Below the pieces are notes generated by a model. That model made no database searches. It saw only the letters and a list, made by a program, of their open reading frames with translations, and had not been told where the DNA came from. 9,244 bases of DNA, taken from contig UQFL01000067.1 in assembly GCA_900540305.1 (NCBI GenBank), positions 1 to 9,244 of the forward strand, written 5' to 3'. This stretch comes from an uncultured Oscillospiraceae bacterium (lineage in GTDB: Bacteria > Bacillota > Clostridia > Oscillospirales > Acutalibacteraceae). How positions within the stretch are numbered: position 1 is the stretch's first letter; every line of letters begins with the position of its first letter. A program made the position numbers and the translations under genes. Positions 5,854 through 9,244 of the stretch are shown piece by piece.

Positions 5854-6678
5854 ATGAGTGAATGTTCTCACAACTGTTCTGAATGTGCTCAGAACTGCTC
5901 AGAAAGAAAAAATCCGCAGAGCTTTCTGAAGCCAATGAACAAGTATTCAAATATTAAAAAAGTTATCGGCGTAATCAGCGGTAAAGGCGGAGTAGGCAAA
6001 AGCCTTGTTTCCTGCCTGCTTGCCGCAAAGTGCACAAAGGCAGGGCTTAAAGTAGGCGTGCTTGACGCTGATATTACAGGCCCGTCCGTTCCGAAATCAT
6101 TCGGCATAACTTCAAGAGCTATGCAGGACAGCGAAAACCTGCTTCCGTATGTAACAGAAAGCGGAGTTAAGGTTATGAGCATCAATATGCTTCTTGAAGA
6201 TGTCAACTCCCCCGTTGTATGGCGAGGACCAGTTATCAGCGGAGTAGTTGAGCAGTTTTGGACAGATGTTCGCTGGGGCGAGCTTGATTACCTCTTTGTT
6301 GATATGCCGCCCGGAACAGGCGATGTTGCGCTGACCGTTTTCCAGAGCCTGCCCGTTGACGGCGTTGTAATTGTTTCAACACCGCAGGACCTTGTTAAAA
6401 TGATAGTAAACAAGGCAGTTAACATGGCAAATCTTATGGATGTGCCCGTACTTGGACTTGTTGAAAATATGAGCTACTTCACCTGCCCCGACTGCGGCAA
6501 GAAATACGAGATTTTCGGCAAATCGCAGATTGACGAAACAGCAAAAGAACTTTCTCTTCCCGTGCTTGCAAAACTCCCCATAAACCCCGAACTCAACAGA
6601 CTTGTTGACGAAGGCAGAGTTGAAGACGCACAGTGCGAAGAGCTTGACGAATTTGTAGACACACTTAAAGACTGCTGA
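5854..6678 (+). CDS. Mrp/NBP35-family P-loop ATPase, iron-sulfur cluster carrier
   Basis: Proteins of this family bind 4Fe-4S clusters at a dimer interface and pass them to apo-enzymes in the cytoplasm. The 274-residue protein begins with a cysteine motif C4-X3-C8-X2-C11-X3-C15, resembling the N-terminal cluster site of Nbp35-like members. The SIMIBI ATPase core follows: deviant Walker A GKGGVGKS (43-50), DADITGPSVP (71-80) and Walker B VDMPPGTGD (149-157). The bridging-cluster motif C211-P-D-C214 comes next. The chain ends unusually in cysteine (C274). The start is supported by GGAG 8 nt upstream. It has its own promoter and a palindromic leader, between lexA and the dCMP deaminase gene. The fold and role are secure; its client proteins are unknown. 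Confidence 0.94.
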   Translation: MSECSHNCSECAQNCSERKNPQSFLKPMNKYSNIKKVIGVISGKGGVGKSLVSCLLAAKCTKAGLKVGVLDADITGPSVPKSFGITSRAMQDSENLLPYVTESGVKVMSINMLLEDVNSPVVWRGPVISGVVEQFWTDVRWGELDYLFVDMPPGTGDVALTVFQSLPVDGVVIVSTPQDLVKMIVNKAVNMANLMDVPVLGLVENMSYFTCPDCGKKYEIFGKSQIDETAKELSLPVLAKLPINPELNRLVDEGRVEDAQCEELDEFVDTLKDC

Positions 6679-6737
6679 TAACTCAGCATAATATTCAATA
6701 ATCTATTTCAGTTTGAACTCAAATAAGGAGGCGTAAT

Positions 6738-7235
6738 ATGGCTAAAAGAGAAGATTATATTTCGTGGGACGAATATTTTATGGGCGTTGCTCTGCTCTCT
6801 GCAATGAGAAGCAAGGACCCAAACACACAGGTGGGCGCCTGCATAGTAAATGATGACAACAGAATCGTGAGCGTTGGTTACAACGGCTTTCCGAGGGGCT
6901 GTTCCGATGAGGTTTTCCCGTGGGAGCGCAGCGCAGAAAATCAGAACGACACCAAATATCCGTTTGTATGCCACGCAGAGCTTAACGCCATTCTCAATTC
7001 AAACGGAATAGGTATAAAGGGCGCAAGAATTTATGTTGCCCTGTTCCCCTGCAACGAATGCGCAAAGGCGATTATTCAGGCAGGAATTAAAGAAGTTATT
7101 TTTATGAGCGATAAATACGCCGATACAGATAACAACAGAGCAAGCAGAAAAATGCTTGAATCGGCAGGAGTTAAACTCGCCCGCTTTAAAAGTGACAAAA
7201 AATTAGAAATCAGCTTTAATGCGGAGAATGTTTAA
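6738..7235 (+). CDS. dCMP deaminase (ComEB-like)
   Basis: Deaminates dCMP to dUMP, feeding thymidylate synthesis; a cytoplasmic zinc enzyme. The 165-residue protein carries the zinc and catalytic signature H79-A-E81 (CHAELNAI) and P104-C105-N-E-C108, in the usual order. The GYNGFPRG segment (47-54) and the early SKDPNTQVGA stretch distinguish dCMP deaminases from tRNA or cytidine deaminases. A strong AAGGAGG site 6 nt upstream fixes the start. The 59-bp gap after the ATPase gene contains no clear promoter or terminator, so it may be co-transcribed with it. Downstream, the HAD gene begins only 2 nt after its stop, implying translational coupling. Deoxynucleotide specificity is inferred from motifs; cytidine or riboflavin-type deaminase activity is less likely. 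Confidence 0.92.
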   Translation: MAKREDYISWDEYFMGVALLSAMRSKDPNTQVGACIVNDDNRIVSVGYNGFPRGCSDEVFPWERSAENQNDTKYPFVCHAELNAILNSNGIGIKGARIYVALFPCNECAKAIIQAGIKEVIFMSDKYADTDNNRASRKMLESAGVKLARFKSDKKLEISFNAENV

Positions 7236-7237
7236 CA

Positions 7238-7828
7238 ATGGAAATAGATATTTACGATTTTGACAAAACGCTGATACCTTTTGACAGCGGCTCGCTCTTT
7301 TTAGGCTATTGCTTTATTCACTACCCGTGGGCAATTATAAATCTGCCTTTGATTATGATAGGCGGACTTTTAACTCTGCTCAAAATAATCAGCTTTACGC
7401 AGTTTAAGAAAATATGCTTTCTTTCCGTGTCGCTCGTTCCGCTCAAAAAGGCGGTAAAGGGCTTTTGGGACAGGCACGAAAAGCAGATTTACCCGTGGTT
7501 TTTCGATAGAAAAAGAAAGGGCGTTGTAATCAGCGCATCGCCCGATTTTCTGCTTGAGGAAATAGCAAAGCGTGCAGGCTTTGATTATCTTATCTGCACA
7601 CGCCACAACAGAAAAACAGGAGCTATCATAGGCGAAAACTGCAGGGGCGAGGAAAAAGTGCGCCGCCTTTATGAAGAGTTTGACAAAGACAGCATTAAAA
7701 TTATTGATGTTTATTCCGATTCATATAAACACGATAAGTACATATTCTCGCTTGCAAATTCAAACTGCTATCACATTGAAAACGGCGAGCGTGTAAAATT
7801 CAGTTACAGCGAAAAATACGGAAAATGA
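7238..7828 (+). CDS. HAD-superfamily phosphatase-like protein (subfamily IB type)
   Basis: Likely hydrolyses a phosphomonoester through an aspartyl-phosphate intermediate; the substrate is unknown. The 196-residue protein shows HAD motif I DFDKT (D7 nucleophile, D9 acid/base), motif II serine S99 in ISASPDF, a lysine at about K140 and motif III YSDSYKHD with D161 and D166. Residues 24-51 after motif I are strongly hydrophobic (about 28 residues with one Lys near the end), where a cap is expected. This suggests membrane association as in PgpC-like lipid phosphatases, which is inference only. The GGAGA ribosome site lies inside the end of the deaminase gene, and the 2-nt gap implies coupling. 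The next gene starts 18 nt later. Superfamily assignment is firm; the reaction is not known. Confidence 0.85.
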   Translation: MEIDIYDFDKTLIPFDSGSLFLGYCFIHYPWAIINLPLIMIGGLLTLLKIISFTQFKKICFLSVSLVPLKKAVKGFWDRHEKQIYPWFFDRKRKGVVISASPDFLLEEIAKRAGFDYLICTRHNRKTGAIIGENCRGEEKVRRLYEEFDKDSIKIIDVYSDSYKHDKYIFSLANSNCYHIENGERVKFSYSEKYGK

Positions 7829-7846
7829 GTTCGGAGAACGATTTTC

Positions 7847-9172
7847 ATGAAGAATAAAAACACAAATAAAATCATTACGGCAGGTCTTGTTATATTACTT
7901 GCCGTTCTTTCGATTTTCGGGGTATATTATCACAACAATGTTTATAAACCGAAAATTGACAAGGCGCTCAGCGAAACCGCAAGGGAAGATATAACCCAAA
8001 ACGGGCCTCAAAAATCTGGCAAAAAAACTTTGGTTGCCCAAACAGATGACGGAAGTATAAAAGTTTATAAGGACGGCGATTTCGTTATTCTTGAGCAAAA
8101 CGGCAAGGAAACGGAATTTTCTGACTGGGCGGAAAACTTTGGCTTAACTAAAACCGATATATATTATAAGGATACAAACGGCGACGGCTCAAAAGAAATT
8201 ATAATAAGTGATTACGAGGGCGAGGACGAAGAAACAAAAACTCCGCTTTTCGGAATATACATTCTTTCCTCAACGCAGAAAAACGGCGAAGCAAGTTTGT
8301 TTGTAAATTATACAAACAGCAACGACTGGACATCATATTTTAACCAAATCATTTCCTGCCACGCTAATCAGCTTAAAAACTCACCGCAGAGAATTCAGTT
8401 TCTTATGGACTATGTGAATGCCGATGTGCCTTACGATGTTCAGACGGGTATTGTTACAGGCGACCACAAGGCGTGGTACAGTTGCGCACCGCAAAAAGAG
8501 GACGGTTCTTATTATTCTTTGTACTCAATCCGCCAGTCCGATGTGCTTTTAGAAATTGACGAAAAAACGCAGGATATAAAGGCAACAACAAAAATCTATG
8601 CCTCTTTCAAAAACACAACCCAGGAAGTTTATCTCGGCGATACAGTCTGCACTATAATTGTTGATGAAAACAACGAAATGACCATAAAGGAAAAAAGCAT
8701 TATTTTTAATGTAAATCCCGAAACGCAGGCTACCGACCCGAGGCAGACCGAGAAAACGGCGTGGGAAAACAATTTTAAAAATCCCGCTTCCGTTTCTAAA
8801 GGAGACGGCACATTAAACGATTTTGCCTGCGCAGTTACGCTCAGAGAAAACTCATCGTCAACACGAAATTTCTCATCGGCAGACAATGCATATAAAAGCG
8901 AAAGCCGGCTTGTTGAAAGCATTTCGGTTACAAACAACAGCATAAAGATAACGGCGGCATCGGGCGTAAGTTTAGCAAAAGAACTTAACAACACAGCGCA
9001 GTGCAAAGCGATTATTGACATAGGTGAAAACAGATACAACGCCGCACAAAGCGTTGCCGTTTCAACTGAAAATTCAAAATCGGTACTCACCATTACGCTT
9101 GATAAAAGCTATTCCGTATCAGAACTTGAAAATCTTGTAATTGTTCTCGGCAATTCCGATGTGCAATTATAA
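7847..9172 (+). CDS. Membrane-anchored extracytoplasmic protein of unknown function
   Basis: I do not recognise a family for this 441-residue protein. After a short lysine- and asparagine-rich start, residues 9-28 form one hydrophobic segment, so it is probably a signal anchor with the rest outside the cell. No lipobox cysteine is seen. Residues 109-117 (DTNGDGSKE) within YYKDTNGDGSKEIIISDYEG resemble a calcium-binding loop of EF-hand, dockerin or FG-GAP type (D109, N111, D113, E117). The remainder is polar and predicted beta-rich, with many Asn, Thr and Ser residues, and I see no catalytic motif. The start is supported by GGAGA 9 nt upstream. It is the last gene of the deaminase-HAD set, and its stop lies 24 bp before the right-hand adapter. 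The gene is complete. Confidence 0.85.
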   Translation: MKNKNTNKIITAGLVILLAVLSIFGVYYHNNVYKPKIDKALSETAREDITQNGPQKSGKKTLVAQTDDGSIKVYKDGDFVILEQNGKETEFSDWAENFGLTKTDIYYKDTNGDGSKEIIISDYEGEDEETKTPLFGIYILSSTQKNGEASLFVNYTNSNDWTSYFNQIISCHANQLKNSPQRIQFLMDYVNADVPYDVQTGIVTGDHKAWYSCAPQKEDGSYYSLYSIRQSDVLLEIDEKTQDIKATTKIYASFKNTTQEVYLGDTVCTIIVDENNEMTIKEKSIIFNVNPETQATDPRQTEKTAWENNFKNPASVSKGDGTLNDFACAVTLRENSSSTRNFSSADNAYKSESRLVESISVTNNSIKITAASGVSLAKELNNTAQCKAIIDIGENRYNAAQSVAVSTENSKSVLTITLDKSYSVSELENLVIVLGNSDVQL

Positions 9173-9196
9173 ATCAAAAACTCCTTAGCATAATAT

Positions 9197-9244
9197 CTGT
9201 CTCTTATACACATCTCCGAGCCCACGAGACCGAGGCTGATCTCG
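9197..9244 (-). other. Illumina Nextera P7-side adapter (not genomic)
   Basis: Positions 9197-9215 are the reverse complement of the 19-base Tn5 mosaic end, 9216-9230 (CCGAGCCCACGAGAC) are the Nextera read-2 adapter, 9231-9238 (CGAGGCTG) are an i7 index, and 9239-9244 begin the P7 primer. The index matches Nextera XT N710 as I recall it. Genomic sequence ends at 9196. Confidence 0.98.

Noticed and set aside
8629..9093. 154-residue open frame antisense to the unknown surface protein
   Set aside because: The plus-strand frame has a good ribosome site, operon spacing and a coherent membrane segment; the antisense frame has none of these.
30..9215. 19-bp inverted repeats at both ends resembling a Tn5-type transposon
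   Set aside because: They are Tn5 mosaic ends within complete library adapters with indexes and P5/P7 parts; no transposase lies between them.

Overview
The window looks like one contig from a low-to-moderate GC Gram-positive bacterium, most likely a gut Clostridia member (Oscillospiraceae/Ruminococcaceae-like). The basis is a Clostridia-style LexA, near-consensus sigma-A promoters with 17-bp spacers, GGAGG-type ribosome sites, tRNAs with encoded CCA, and a pgk-tpiA-gpmI glycolytic cluster. The exact taxon is inference. Both ends are not genome: positions 1-48 and 9197-9244 are Illumina Nextera library adapters (P5 tail, i5 index and Tn5 mosaic end on the left; mosaic end, i7 index and P7 start on the right). 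Real sequence runs from 49 to 9196.

Left half, minus strand. A promoter at 3573-3601 drives pgk, tpiA and gpmI. These three enzymes convert 1,3-bisphosphoglycerate to 3-phosphoglycerate, interconvert the triose phosphates, and make 2-phosphoglycerate. gpmI loses its C-terminus at the contig edge. Each gap between these genes holds a hairpin. Upstream on the same strand lies an L-asparaginase-like gene (3672-4669) broken by a one-base frameshift at a homopolymer. Upstream of that is a tRNA-Met/tRNA-Glu pair with a consensus promoter and a strong terminator.

Right half, plus strand. Divergently from the tRNAs runs lexA (SOS repressor) with its own promoter and a structured leader. An Mrp/NBP35-type iron-sulfur carrier ATPase follows, with its own promoter and a perfect 14-bp palindrome in its leader. 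Next is a closely packed set: a dCMP deaminase (2-nt gap), a HAD-family phosphatase-like protein (18-nt gap), and a 441-residue membrane-anchored protein of unknown function.

Most of the window is ordinary core metabolism and housekeeping. I see no CRISPR array, phage, insertion sequence, toxin-antitoxin or defence locus, and no convincing undescribed system. The points most worth checking are the adapter contamination, the asparaginase frameshift and its altered active-site residues, the lexA and mrp leaders, and the uncharacterised 441-residue protein.
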